A DNA stretch of 31,092 bases from Angelakisella sp. (GTDB lineage Bacteria; Bacillota; Clostridia; Oscillospirales; Ruminococcaceae), in the NCBI GenBank assembly GCA_020025195.1, contig JAHHSN010000016.1, forward strand, positions 1-31,092, written 5' to 3'. This document shows, in pieces, positions 25,201 to 31,092 of the stretch. Within the stretch, counting starts at the first letter, position 1. Each line of letters starts with the position of its first letter. Made by a program: the position numbers and the translations under genes. The notes under the pieces were generated by a model. That model saw only the letters and a program-made list of their open reading frames with translations, made no database searches and was not told the origin of the DNA.

Positions 25201-25937
25201 CAGTCATCGCCCATAACGGCGGTACGGTTTCCTTTGATAAGGATAACAAGGGCGTCGATATCGTCAAGGTGGATAACACCGAGACCGGCGAGCACTTCGA
25301 ACATCAGATCGTGTTCGGCTCCAAGGTACGCGTCCATGAGGGCGATACCATCGAAAAGGGAACCTTCATCACCGAAGGCTCCGCCGAGCCGGGTGAGGTT
25401 CTTGCCGTAAACGGTGAGCTTGCCGTTCAGGAGTACCTCATTAAGGAAGTCCAGATGGTTTATCGTACGCAGGGTGTTGATATCAACGATAAGCACATCG
25501 AGGTCATTGTCCGTCAGATGATGAAGAAGGTCCGCATCGAGGATCCGGGCGACTCCGAATATATTCAGGGCTCCGTGGCGGACCGCTCCGAGGTGCTCTC
25601 CCACAACGAGGAGATCGATCGCCTGAACGCAGAGGACGGCGGCGACCGCAAGAAGGTGGAATACCGTGCCATTCTCCTTGGTATCACCAAGGCGTCCCTC
25701 GCCACCGACAGCTTTATGTCCGCGGCCTCCTTCCAGGAGACCACCCGCGTGCTGACCGAAGCTGCCATCAAGGGCAAGGTCGATCCGCTGCAGGGTCTTA
25801 AGGAGAACGTCATCATCGGTAAGCTCATCCCCGCCGGTACCGGTCTTGTCACCTATACCGAGGAAAAGAAGGCGGAGGAGTCGGAAGCCGAGGCGAATAT
25901 GGAAGCGCTCAGAAGCTGCTCCAACGCCATCGTCTGA
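22290..25937 (+). CDS. rpoC: DNA-directed RNA polymerase subunit beta'
   Basis: The beta' subunit, 1215 residues. The start is TTG at 22290 (MDNKSFDSIKIGLASPE), about nine bases after AGGAGGGG. The N-terminal zinc ribbon is encoded near 22460-22530 (CYCGKY and CERCGV). The catalytic magnesium loop NADFDGDQMAVH is encoded near 23628-23663. The bridge-helix and trigger-loop region includes GARGSMDQINQLAGMRG and GEPGTQLTMRTFHTGG. The second zinc site uses CGTHEG, CRAKNGACSKC. Length matches Firmicutes beta'. It is co-transcribed with rpoB. There is no convincing intrinsic terminator after it, only a 5-bp hairpin without a T-tract. Confidence 0.98.
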   Translation: MDNKSFDSIKIGLASPEAIRSWSYGEVKKPETINYRTLKPERDGLFCERIFGPTKDWECYCGKYKRIRFKGKICERCGVEVTRAKVRRERMGHIELAAPVSHIWYFKGTSSRMGLLLNLSPRLLEKVLYFASYIVIDPGNTNLKKYSLLSEREYNEYREAYEDEFEAGMGAEAVKKLLQQLDIEELSKEIKEELEKATGQKKAKLLKRLDVVEAFRLSGNKPEWMILDVLPVIPPEIRPMVQLDGGRFATSDLNDLYRRVINRNNRLKKLLELEAPDIIVRNEKRMLQEAVDALIDNGRRGRPVTGPNNRPLKSLSDMLKGKQGRFRQNLLGKRVDYSGRSVIVVGPELKMYQCGLPKEMALELFKPFVMKRLVDLKVAENIRKARKMVERGEPKEVWDALEVVIKDHPVLMNRAPTLHRLGIQAFEPILVEGRALKLHPLVCTAFNADFDGDQMAVHVPLSAEAQAEARFLMLAANNLLKLSDGRPVAVPSQDMVLGSYYLTTIIDRAYGTDSEKDPGVFTSVRDWEKKYEENPHELRIFRNPDEALMAYQTGCLDLHEPVCMRVSRKVGGETVTGVIHTTVGITIFNNPIPQDLGLMDRTIPENVLRPEVDFQVGKKQLSKIIDKCIKKHGTTVTSEVLDSIKSQGYKFSTRAALTVAVCDATIPPNKKDILAEAETEVSKIRKKFDRGYISEEDRYNQTIEVWRKATNQVKDSLKENFGKLNPIYMMADSGARGSMDQINQLAGMRGNIANTSGQTIEIPIRANYREGLNILEYFQSSRGARKGLADTALRTADSGYLTRRLVDVSQEVIIREEDCGTHEGIDVEAITDGGRVIEDLAERLTGRFVSEDVIHPETGEVLATREEMVDYKTAEKIVAAGITRVKIRSVINCRAKNGACSKCYGANLSNNTPVAIGEAVGIIAAQSIGEPGTQLTMRTFHTGGIASASDITQGLPRVEELFEARKPKSVAVIAHNGGTVSFDKDNKGVDIVKVDNTETGEHFEHQIVFGSKVRVHEGDTIEKGTFITEGSAEPGEVLAVNGELAVQEYLIKEVQMVYRTQGVDINDKHIEVIVRQMMKKVRIEDPGDSEYIQGSVADRSEVLSHNEEIDRLNAEDGGDRKKVEYRAILLGITKASLATDSFMSAASFQETTRVLTEAAIKGKVDPLQGLKENVIIGKLIPAGTGLVTYTEEKKAEESEAEANMEALRSCSNAIV

Positions 25938-25996
25938 TTCGGTCAGAATCCCCAAAAAGAGAGCCATCCCGTGGTTGGAAATATCCAAAAGGATGC

Positions 25997-26026
25997 TTGA
26001 CAATTCGAGGTCACTTTTGGTAAAAT
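25997..26026 (+). promoter_or_regulatory. sigmaA promoter of the rpsL-rpsG-fusA-tuf operon
   Basis: TTGACA (25997-26002), an 18-base spacer and TAAAAT (26021-26026), in the 190-base gap after rpoC. The leader to rpsL would be about 95 bases and contains the hairpin at 26059-26087. Confidence 0.75.
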
Positions 26027-26058
26027 AATAAATTGGATGGATACTCATAGTCATGTCA

Positions 26059-26087
26059 CACAGGCCCGGAGCTTCTCCGGGTTTGTG
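26059..26087 (+). promoter_or_regulatory. Strong hairpin in the rpsL leader
   Basis: A 13-bp stem (26059-26071 with 26075-26087, two G-U pairs) closed by a three-base loop. A T7 run starts about 15 bases downstream, too far for a standard terminator. The hairpin ends about 40 bases before the rpsL start codon. It could bind a ribosomal protein for autogenous control or adjust read-through; which is unknown. Confidence 0.55.
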
Positions 26088-26127
26088 CTCATGAATAAAT
26101 ACTTTTTTTAAGAAAGGAGGACAACCA

Positions 26128-26556
26128 ATGCCAACCTTTAATCAGCTTGTTCGCAAGGGAAGAGAGACCATCGAAAGAAAAGCGACGGCTCCCGCGCTCC
26201 TGAAGGGCTGGAACGCTAAAAAGCGTGTCATGATTGATCAGAACTCCCCTCAAAAGCGTGGCGTCTGCACTGCGATTCGTACCTCTACCCCCAAGAAGCC
26301 CAACTCTGCACTTCGTAAAGTCGCGAGAGTAAGACTTTCCAACGGCATCGAAGCTACCGCTTATATTCCTGGTATCGGTCATAACCTGCAGGAACACAGC
26401 GTGGTACTGATCCGTGGCGGACGTGTTAAGGACCTTCCCGGTGTTCGTTATCACATCATCCGTGGTACTCTGGATACTCAGGGCGTCGTTAACCGCGGCC
26501 AGGCTCGTTCCAAGTACGGTGCAAAACGGCCTAAGAAGGCTGGTGCCGCGAAGTAA
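26128..26556 (+). CDS. rpsL: 30S ribosomal protein S12
   Basis: S12, 142 residues, of the slightly longer Firmicutes form (MPTFNQLVRKGRE, then an extended loop before SPQKRGVCT). The decoding-site segments TPKKPNSALRK and GGRVKDLPGVRYH are intact and carry the lysines at which streptomycin-resistance changes occur, so the allele looks wild type. The ATG at 26128 follows AAAGGAGG. It is the first gene of the str-type operon. The L7Ae-like gene often found between rpoC and rpsL in Firmicutes is absent. Confidence 0.98.
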   Translation: MPTFNQLVRKGRETIERKATAPALLKGWNAKKRVMIDQNSPQKRGVCTAIRTSTPKKPNSALRKVARVRLSNGIEATAYIPGIGHNLQEHSVVLIRGGRVKDLPGVRYHIIRGTLDTQGVVNRGQARSKYGAKRPKKAGAAK

Positions 26557-26675
26557 GAACTCTCTGACTAATGCGCCAAGAAAGATGGCTTATATATAGC
26601 CTCCGGATTGGCCGACGGGAGTGAAATACTTTCGAGTACCGAAGATCTCATTTTATTATGAAGGAGGGAAGCGAA

Positions 26676-27146
26676 GTGCCAAGAAGAGGTAATATCGCAA
26701 AGCGTGACGTATTGCCCGACCCGCTGTATAATTCCAAGCTGGTCACCCGTCTCATCAACAGCATCATGATGGACGGCAAAAAGGGCGTCGCACAGAAAAT
26801 CGTTTACACTGCATTTGATACCGTTAAGGAAAAGACTGGCAAGGATCCCCTGGAAGCTTTCGAGCAGGCGATGGAGAACATCATGCCCCTGCTGGAAGTC
26901 AAGGCCCGCCGTGTCGGTGGTTCCACTTATCAGGTTCCTATGGAAGTTCGTCCCGAGCGTCGTCAGACCCTGGGTCTGCGTTGGCTGACCAACTATTCCA
27001 GAGCCCGCAGTGAAAAGGTTATGGCGGATCGTCTGGCCGGAGAAATCATGGATGCCATGAACGGTCAGGGCGCTGCCTGCAAGAAGCGCGAGGATACCCA
27101 CAAGATGGCCGATGCCAACAAGGCATTTGCTCATTTCAGATGGTAA
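26676..27146 (+). CDS. rpsG: 30S ribosomal protein S7
   Basis: S7, exactly the usual 156 residues when started at GTG 26676 (MPRRGNIAKRDVLPDPLYNSK), which has AAGGAGGG upstream. An upstream in-frame ATG at 26658 lies before that Shine-Dalgarno and is rejected. S7 nucleates the 30S head by binding the 16S 3' domain. Conserved stretches include YQVPMEVRPERRQTLGLRW and the basic N-terminus. A 119-base gap after rpsL includes short hairpins (for example GGCT/AGCC near 26585-26600) where S7 autoregulatory binding would be expected by analogy with E. coli. Confidence 0.98.
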   Translation: MPRRGNIAKRDVLPDPLYNSKLVTRLINSIMMDGKKGVAQKIVYTAFDTVKEKTGKDPLEAFEQAMENIMPLLEVKARRVGGSTYQVPMEVRPERRQTLGLRWLTNYSRARSEKVMADRLAGEIMDAMNGQGAACKKREDTHKMADANKAFAHFRW

Positions 27147-27218
27147 TCCATCCGCAGTTTACTTTAGTTTATTTCTGATTTTCCCTTTTGGGAAAGGCTA
27201 CTATTTTAGGAGGGCACT

Positions 27219-29303
27219 ATGCCAAGAGATGTATCCTTAGAGAAAACTCGTAACATAGGCATTATGGCGCATATTGATGCCGGTAAGACCACTACGAGTG
27301 AGCGTATTCTGTTCTACACGGGCGTTAACTATAAGCTCGGCGAAACCCATGACGGCTCTGCCACCATGGACTGGATGGAGCAGGAGCAGGAGCGTGGTAT
27401 CACCATTACTTCTGCTGCCACCACCGCTTACTGGAAAGAGCACCGCATCAATATCATCGACACGCCCGGACATGTTGACTTCACGGTCGAGGTTGAGCGT
27501 TCCCTGCGCGTTCTGGACGGTTCTGTTACCGTATTTTGCGCGAAGGGCGGCGTGGAGCCCCAGTCTGAAACCGTTTGGCGTCAGGCTGACAAGTACAGCG
27601 TGCCGAGAATGGCATTTGTTAATAAGATGGACGTCATGGGCGCTGATTTCTACAACGTTATCAGCATGATGAAGGACCGTCTGAAGTGCAATGCCGTTCC
27701 GATTCAGCTTCCGATTGGATCCGAGGATACCTTTAAGGGTATTATCGATTTGGTGGAGATGAAGGCCTATGTCTATTACGATGATCTGGGCAAAGATATC
27801 CGTGTAGAGGAAATCCCCGCGGATCTTAAGGACAAGGCGGAAGAATATCACGCCGAGCTTTTGGAGCATGTGGCAGAGCAGGATGAAGCGCTCCTGGAGA
27901 AGTATCTGGAGGGTGAGGAGCTCACCATCGAGGAAATCAAGAGCTGCATCCGTAAATCCACGCTGGCCAATGCGATGGTTCCTGTTTGCTGCGGTACTGC
28001 GTATCGCAACAAGGGTATCCAGAAGCTTCTGGACGCGATCATCGACTATATGCCTGCTCCTACCGACATTCCGCCCATCAAGGGCGTCAATCCCGATACC
28101 GAGGAGGAGGAAATCCGTCCTTCTTCTGATGATGAGCCGTTCGCGGCGCTTGCCTTTAAGATCGCAACCGATCCTTATGTCGGCAAGCTCTGCTTCTTCC
28201 GTATCTATTCCGGTACGGTAGACGCCGGCGCCACCGTCTACAACTCGGTCAAGGACTGCAACGAGCGTATGGGCAGAATCCTGCAGATGCACGCCAACCA
28301 CCGTAAGGATATCGAGACCTGCTATGCGGGCGATATCGCGGCGGCGGTCGGACTGAAGAACACCACGACCGGTGACACTCTCTGCGACCCCAAGGCTCCC
28401 ATTGTTTTGGAGTCCATGGAGTTCCCGGAGCCTGTTATCCGCGTGGCGATCGAGCCCAAGACCAAGGTTGGTCAGGAAAAGATGGGTATCGGCCTTGCCA
28501 AGCTGGCAGAGGAAGATCCCACCTTCCGCACCTACACCGACGAGGAGACGGGTCAAACCATCATCGCCGGTATGGGCGAGCTCCATCTGGAGATTATCGT
28601 AGACCGCCTGCTGCGTGAGTTCAAGGTCGAGGCGAACGTGGGTAAGCCCCAGGTTGCCTATAAAGAGACGGTTCGCCGTCTTGCCGACGTGGACCACAAG
28701 TATGCGCGTCAGTCCGGTGGTAAGGGTCAGTACGGTCATGTTAAGATCAAGCTGGAACCCAACGAGAGCGGTAAGGGCTATGAGTTCAAGAACGCTGTCG
28801 TGGGCGGCGCGATCCCCAAGGAGTATATCCCTGCTGTTGACGCGGGTATCCGCGGCGCCATGCAGTCCGGTGTACTGGCGGGCTATCCCGTTGTTGACTG
28901 CATCGTAACGCTCTACGATGGTTCTTACCACGAGGTCGACTCGTCTGAAATGGCGTTTAAGATCGCCGGCTCTATGGCTTTCAAGGAGGCTATGCGCAAA
29001 GCAGATCCTGTCATTCTGGAACCCATTATGAAGGTCTGTGTCATTGTTCCCGAGGAGTATATGGGCGACGTAATCGGCGATCTCAATTCCCGCCGCGGTC
29101 AGATCCGCGGATTTGAAGATCGTCCTGGCGCCAAGCAGGTCGATTGCTTTGTTCCTCTGTCTGAGATGTTTGGTTACGCCACCGATCTGCGTTCCAAGAC
29201 GCAGGGCCGTGGTCAGTACACCATGGAGCCCAGCCACTATATGGAGCTTCCCAAGAACATCTCCGAGAAGCTCATCACTTCCCGCACCAAGTCGGAGGGC
29301 TGA
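27219..29303 (+). CDS. fusA: Elongation factor G
   Basis: EF-G, 694 residues, the translocase GTPase. The G1 loop is AHIDAGKT (17-24), switch II is DTPGHVDF and G4 is NKMD. Domain II, domain III, domain IV (GKGQYGHVKIKLEP, then GGAIPKEYIPAVDAGI) and domain V (EPIMKVCVIVPEEYMGDVIGDLNSRRGQI) follow in order. It ends in the canonical GYATDLRSKTQGRGQYTMEPSHY region. The ATG at 27219 follows GGAGGG. It sits between rpsG and tuf in the str order. Confidence 0.98.
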   Translation: MPRDVSLEKTRNIGIMAHIDAGKTTTSERILFYTGVNYKLGETHDGSATMDWMEQEQERGITITSAATTAYWKEHRINIIDTPGHVDFTVEVERSLRVLDGSVTVFCAKGGVEPQSETVWRQADKYSVPRMAFVNKMDVMGADFYNVISMMKDRLKCNAVPIQLPIGSEDTFKGIIDLVEMKAYVYYDDLGKDIRVEEIPADLKDKAEEYHAELLEHVAEQDEALLEKYLEGEELTIEEIKSCIRKSTLANAMVPVCCGTAYRNKGIQKLLDAIIDYMPAPTDIPPIKGVNPDTEEEEIRPSSDDEPFAALAFKIATDPYVGKLCFFRIYSGTVDAGATVYNSVKDCNERMGRILQMHANHRKDIETCYAGDIAAAVGLKNTTTGDTLCDPKAPIVLESMEFPEPVIRVAIEPKTKVGQEKMGIGLAKLAEEDPTFRTYTDEETGQTIIAGMGELHLEIIVDRLLREFKVEANVGKPQVAYKETVRRLADVDHKYARQSGGKGQYGHVKIKLEPNESGKGYEFKNAVVGGAIPKEYIPAVDAGIRGAMQSGVLAGYPVVDCIVTLYDGSYHEVDSSEMAFKIAGSMAFKEAMRKADPVILEPIMKVCVIVPEEYMGDVIGDLNSRRGQIRGFEDRPGAKQVDCFVPLSEMFGYATDLRSKTQGRGQYTMEPSHYMELPKNISEKLITSRTKSEG

Positions 29304-29320
29304 TCCTTTCAGTAAACTGA

Positions 29321-29355
29321 TTTCGGCACGGATCGAATCCTACGAACTGCCGAAA
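29321..29355 (+). repeat. Inverted repeat between fusA and tuf
   Basis: TTTCGGCA (29321-29328) pairs perfectly with TGCCGAAA (29348-29355) across 19 bases. It is followed, ten bases on, by an A/T-rich run including TTTTTAATT just before the tuf Shine-Dalgarno. It may be a weak attenuator or an RNA-processing site; no -35 box was found for a separate tuf promoter. Confidence 0.45.
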
Positions 29356-29396
29356 ACAACTTATAATAATTTTTAATTAAAGGGAGGAAATTTACG

Positions 29397-30596
29397 ATGG
29401 CAAAACAGAAATTTGAGCGTAGCAAACCCCATGTAAACATTGGTACCATCGGTCACGTTGACCATGGTAAGACTACTCTGACCGCAGCAATCACCAAGGT
29501 TCTGGGTCTGCAGGGCGACGCCGAGTTCATGGCTTATGACATGATCGATAAGGCCCCCGAAGAGAGAGCCCGTGGTATCACGATCAACACCTCTCACGTT
29601 GAGTATGAGACCAACAACCGTCACTATGCTCACGTTGACTGCCCCGGACATGCTGACTATGTTAAGAACATGATCACCGGTGCTGCCCAGATGGACGGCG
29701 CTATCCTGGTTGTTTCTTCTGCTGATGGTCCCATGCCCCAGACCCGTGAGCACATCCTGCTCGCCCGTCAGGTAGGCGTTCCCTATATCGTAGTCTTCAT
29801 GAACAAGGTCGATCAGGTTGACGATCCCGAGCTGCTCGAGCTGGTTGAGATGGAGATCCGTGATCTTCTTTCCAGCTACGATTTCCCCGGCGATGATACT
29901 CCTATCATCAAGGGTTCCGCTCTGGTTGCTCTCGAGTGCGACAGCAAGGACGTAAACGATCCTGCTTATGCTCCCATCCTTGAGCTCATGGAAGCTGTTG
30001 ATAACTATATCCCCACTCCCGAGCGTAAGGCTGACCTGCCCTTCCTGATGCCCATCGAGGACGTATTCACCATCACCGGCCGTGGTACTGTTGTTACCGG
30101 TCGTGTTGAGCGTGGTCAGGTCAAGGTTGGCGACGAGGTTGAGATCGTTGGTATCACCGAGACCCGCAAGACCGTTGTTACCGGCGTTGAGATGTTCCGT
30201 AAGCTCCTGGACTACGCTGAGGCCGGCGATAACATCGGTGCCCTGCTCCGTGGTATCCAGAGAACTGAGGTTGAGCGCGGTCAGGTTCTCTGCAAACCCG
30301 GCACCATTCATCCCCACACCAAGTTCCGTGGCCAGGTTTACGTGCTGAAGCAGTCTGAAGGCGGCCGTCATACTCCGTTCTTCAACAACTATCGTCCTCA
30401 GTTCTATTTCAGAACCACCGACGTTACCGGTGTAATCACTCTCCCCAAGGATGTTGAGATGTGCATGCCTGGTGATAACGTTGAGATGGATGTTGAGCTC
30501 ATCACTCCTATCGCCATTGAGAAGGGCCTCCGCTTCGCTATCCGTGAGGGCGGCCGTACTGTTGGTTCCGGTGTTGTTATCGAGATCAACGAGTAA
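29397..30596 (+). CDS. tuf: Elongation factor Tu
   Basis: EF-Tu, 399 residues. The G1 motif is GHVDHGKT (19-26), switch II is DCPGHADY, G4 is NKVD and G5 is SAL. Domain 2 carries TGRGTVVTGRVERG and domain 3 RGQVYVLKQSEGGRHTPF. Codon choice here shifts strongly towards GTT, GCT and CGT compared with genes left of 18000, as expected for a very highly expressed gene. The ATG at 29397 follows GGGAGG. It is the last gene of the operon, with a strong terminator. Confidence 0.99.
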   Translation: MAKQKFERSKPHVNIGTIGHVDHGKTTLTAAITKVLGLQGDAEFMAYDMIDKAPEERARGITINTSHVEYETNNRHYAHVDCPGHADYVKNMITGAAQMDGAILVVSSADGPMPQTREHILLARQVGVPYIVVFMNKVDQVDDPELLELVEMEIRDLLSSYDFPGDDTPIIKGSALVALECDSKDVNDPAYAPILELMEAVDNYIPTPERKADLPFLMPIEDVFTITGRGTVVTGRVERGQVKVGDEVEIVGITETRKTVVTGVEMFRKLLDYAEAGDNIGALLRGIQRTEVERGQVLCKPGTIHPHTKFRGQVYVLKQSEGGRHTPFFNNYRPQFYFRTTDVTGVITLPKDVEMCMPGDNVEMDVELITPIAIEKGLRFAIREGGRTVGSGVVIEINE

Positions 30597-30615
30597 TTCT
30601 CACCTTAATGAAATT

Positions 30616-30646
30616 AAAAGAGAGCACCGAAAGGTGCTCTCTTTTT
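30616..30646 (+). terminator. Terminator of the rpsL-rpsG-fusA-tuf operon
   Basis: AGAGAGCACC (30619-30628) and GGTGCTCTCT (30633-30642) form a perfect 10-bp stem closed by a GAAA tetraloop, extended by A/T pairs and followed by TTTT. Confidence 0.95.
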
Positions 30647-30703
30647 GTACGCTTAAAGCCTCCCGTATTGGTACCAACGAACGGCTGGGAAGGGAAGAAG
30701 AAC

Positions 30704-30903
30704 TATACAAATTGGACAGTTTCTTACAATAATACAATAAGCAATCCAACCAAGCGCCAATCTGTGAGGGACAGGTGAGACTCTGCACGACGGCCCCAGC
30801 ATAACCCCGCAGCGGCCCATAGGTTCCATGGGGCGGGGAAAGCCACACCCACCGGAACACGGCGTCTTCAGAGGAAATAGTCGCGCCACAGCACACTGGC
30901 GTT
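30704..30903 (+). ncRNA. Tandem unit 1: putative structured non-coding RNA of unknown class
   Basis: First of two homologous units of about 200 bases after the tuf terminator. No supported coding frame. A rod-like fold can be drawn: GCGCCA (30754-30759) with TGGCGT (30897-30902); TGTGA (30763-30767) with TCGCG (30881-30885); GAGAC (30777-30781) with GTCTT (30864-30868); CCCCGC (30805-30810) with GCGGGG (30833-30838); and the tip CCCAT/ATGGG (30816-30820, 30828-30832). An internal bubble separates the second and third helices. The outline recalls 6S RNA, but I cannot assign that family. Strand is inferred from the fold and G-U pairs. No promoter or terminator was identified. Confidence 0.45.
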
Positions 30904-31092
30904 ATACAAAGAGGATAGTTAAAGGCGATAATACAAGTCTTATTGCCCTTCCGGCGTCAAGCTGCGAGGAATAGGGGAGACTCTCTGTTCGGTGGCCCCA
31001 GCATAACCCCGCAGCGGCCCATAGGTTCCATGGGACAGGGGAAAGCCACACCCACCGGAACACGGCGTCTTCAGAGGAAATAGTCGCGCCAC
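30904..31092 (+). ncRNA. Tandem unit 2 (cut by window edge): putative structured non-coding RNA
   Basis: Second unit, offset by 199-203 bases from unit 1. From GGCCCC (30994) to the window end it is nearly identical to 30792-30889, differing only where GGGGCGGGG becomes GGGACAGGGG. Its 5' half is diverged but alignable (shared ATACAAA, ATAATACAA, CAA-CTG-GAGG, GAGACTCT). Helices are kept: TGCGA (30963-30967) with TCGCG (31084-31088), and GGAGAC (30976-30981) with GTCTTC (31067-31072). A helix better than in unit 1 also forms: TTCGGTGG (30988-30995) with CCACCGGA (31052-31059). The closing 3' arm lies beyond the window. Confidence 0.45.

Noticed and set aside
25938..25960. Terminator directly after rpoC
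   Set aside because: GATTC/GAATC is only five bp and lacks a T-tract.
27237..29237. Long minus-strand frame opposite fusA (and similar ones opposite rpoC, tuf and the tsaC/coaE region)
   Set aside because: Same mirror effect of codon bias; no family resemblance and no start signals.
29356..29396. Separate promoter for tuf (TATAAT at 29362-29367)
   Set aside because: The -10 match is good, but there is no acceptable -35 at 16-18 bases upstream, so I did not call it.
30704..30903. 4.5S SRP RNA, RNase P RNA or tmRNA
   Set aside because: The diagnostic segments I would expect (for example the SRP GGAAGCAGCC-type loop, or the RNase P core sequences) are absent.
30704..31092. CRISPR array
   Set aside because: Only two units, repeats near 100 bases and no short regular spacer pattern; no cas genes in the window.
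30704..31092. Insertion sequence or transposon end
   Set aside because: No transposase, no terminal inverted repeats and no target duplication were seen.

Overview
The window looks like chromosomal DNA from a GC-rich member of the Clostridia, most likely the Oscillospiraceae/Ruminococcaceae group. The evidence is Gram-positive style Shine-Dalgarno sites (AGGAGG), sigmaA promoters, Firmicutes-type RpoB/RpoC/S12/EF-G/EF-Tu, a DUF951 gene beside prfA, a desulfoferrodoxin (an anaerobe's superoxide defence), and no outer-membrane genes. The genus is not resolved from sequence alone. The right edge ends inside a repeat, which suggests a contig end.

Layout. 1-2289 (minus): a DUF5058-type membrane protein, a second small membrane protein and a truncated M20 metallopeptidase, read as one operon. 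2492-3275: a GyrI-like small-molecule-binding protein (minus), divergent from a three-gene MacB-type ABC operon (plus, 3276-7183: ATPase, secreted COG1361-like protein, FtsX-fold permease). Both promoters carry a related TGGT..TAGTTACCA dyad. 7214-7480: two terminators around a stem-loop-rich stretch. 7501-7869 (minus): desulfoferrodoxin under a Fur/PerR-like box. 8278-10423 (minus): a response regulator/histidine kinase pair, divergent from a Cthe_2159-type beta-helix lipoprotein (10622-12316). 12636-13559 (minus): an S1-domain protein, divergent from the operon DUF951-prfA-tsaC-coaE-M18 aminopeptidase (13707-18122). 18438-30596 (plus): rpoB-rpoC, then rpsL-rpsG-fusA-tuf under its own promoter, closed by a strong terminator.

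The right half is core information processing: transcription (rpoBC), decoding (S12, S7), elongation (EF-G, EF-Tu), termination (RF1), tRNA t6A synthesis (TsaC) and CoA synthesis (CoaE). The left half is accessory and envelope-directed: peptide hydrolysis with candidate transport, an export or envelope-tension ABC system, oxygen defence, and two-component signalling beside a surface lipoprotein.

The most unexplained element is the last 400 bases. Two roughly 200-base tandem units lie after tuf. Their 3' halves are almost identical, their 5' halves have diverged, and base changes in at least one helix preserve pairing. This suggests a rod-shaped non-coding RNA in an array that may continue past the window. 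No CRISPR, insertion sequence, rRNA or tRNA gene was seen.
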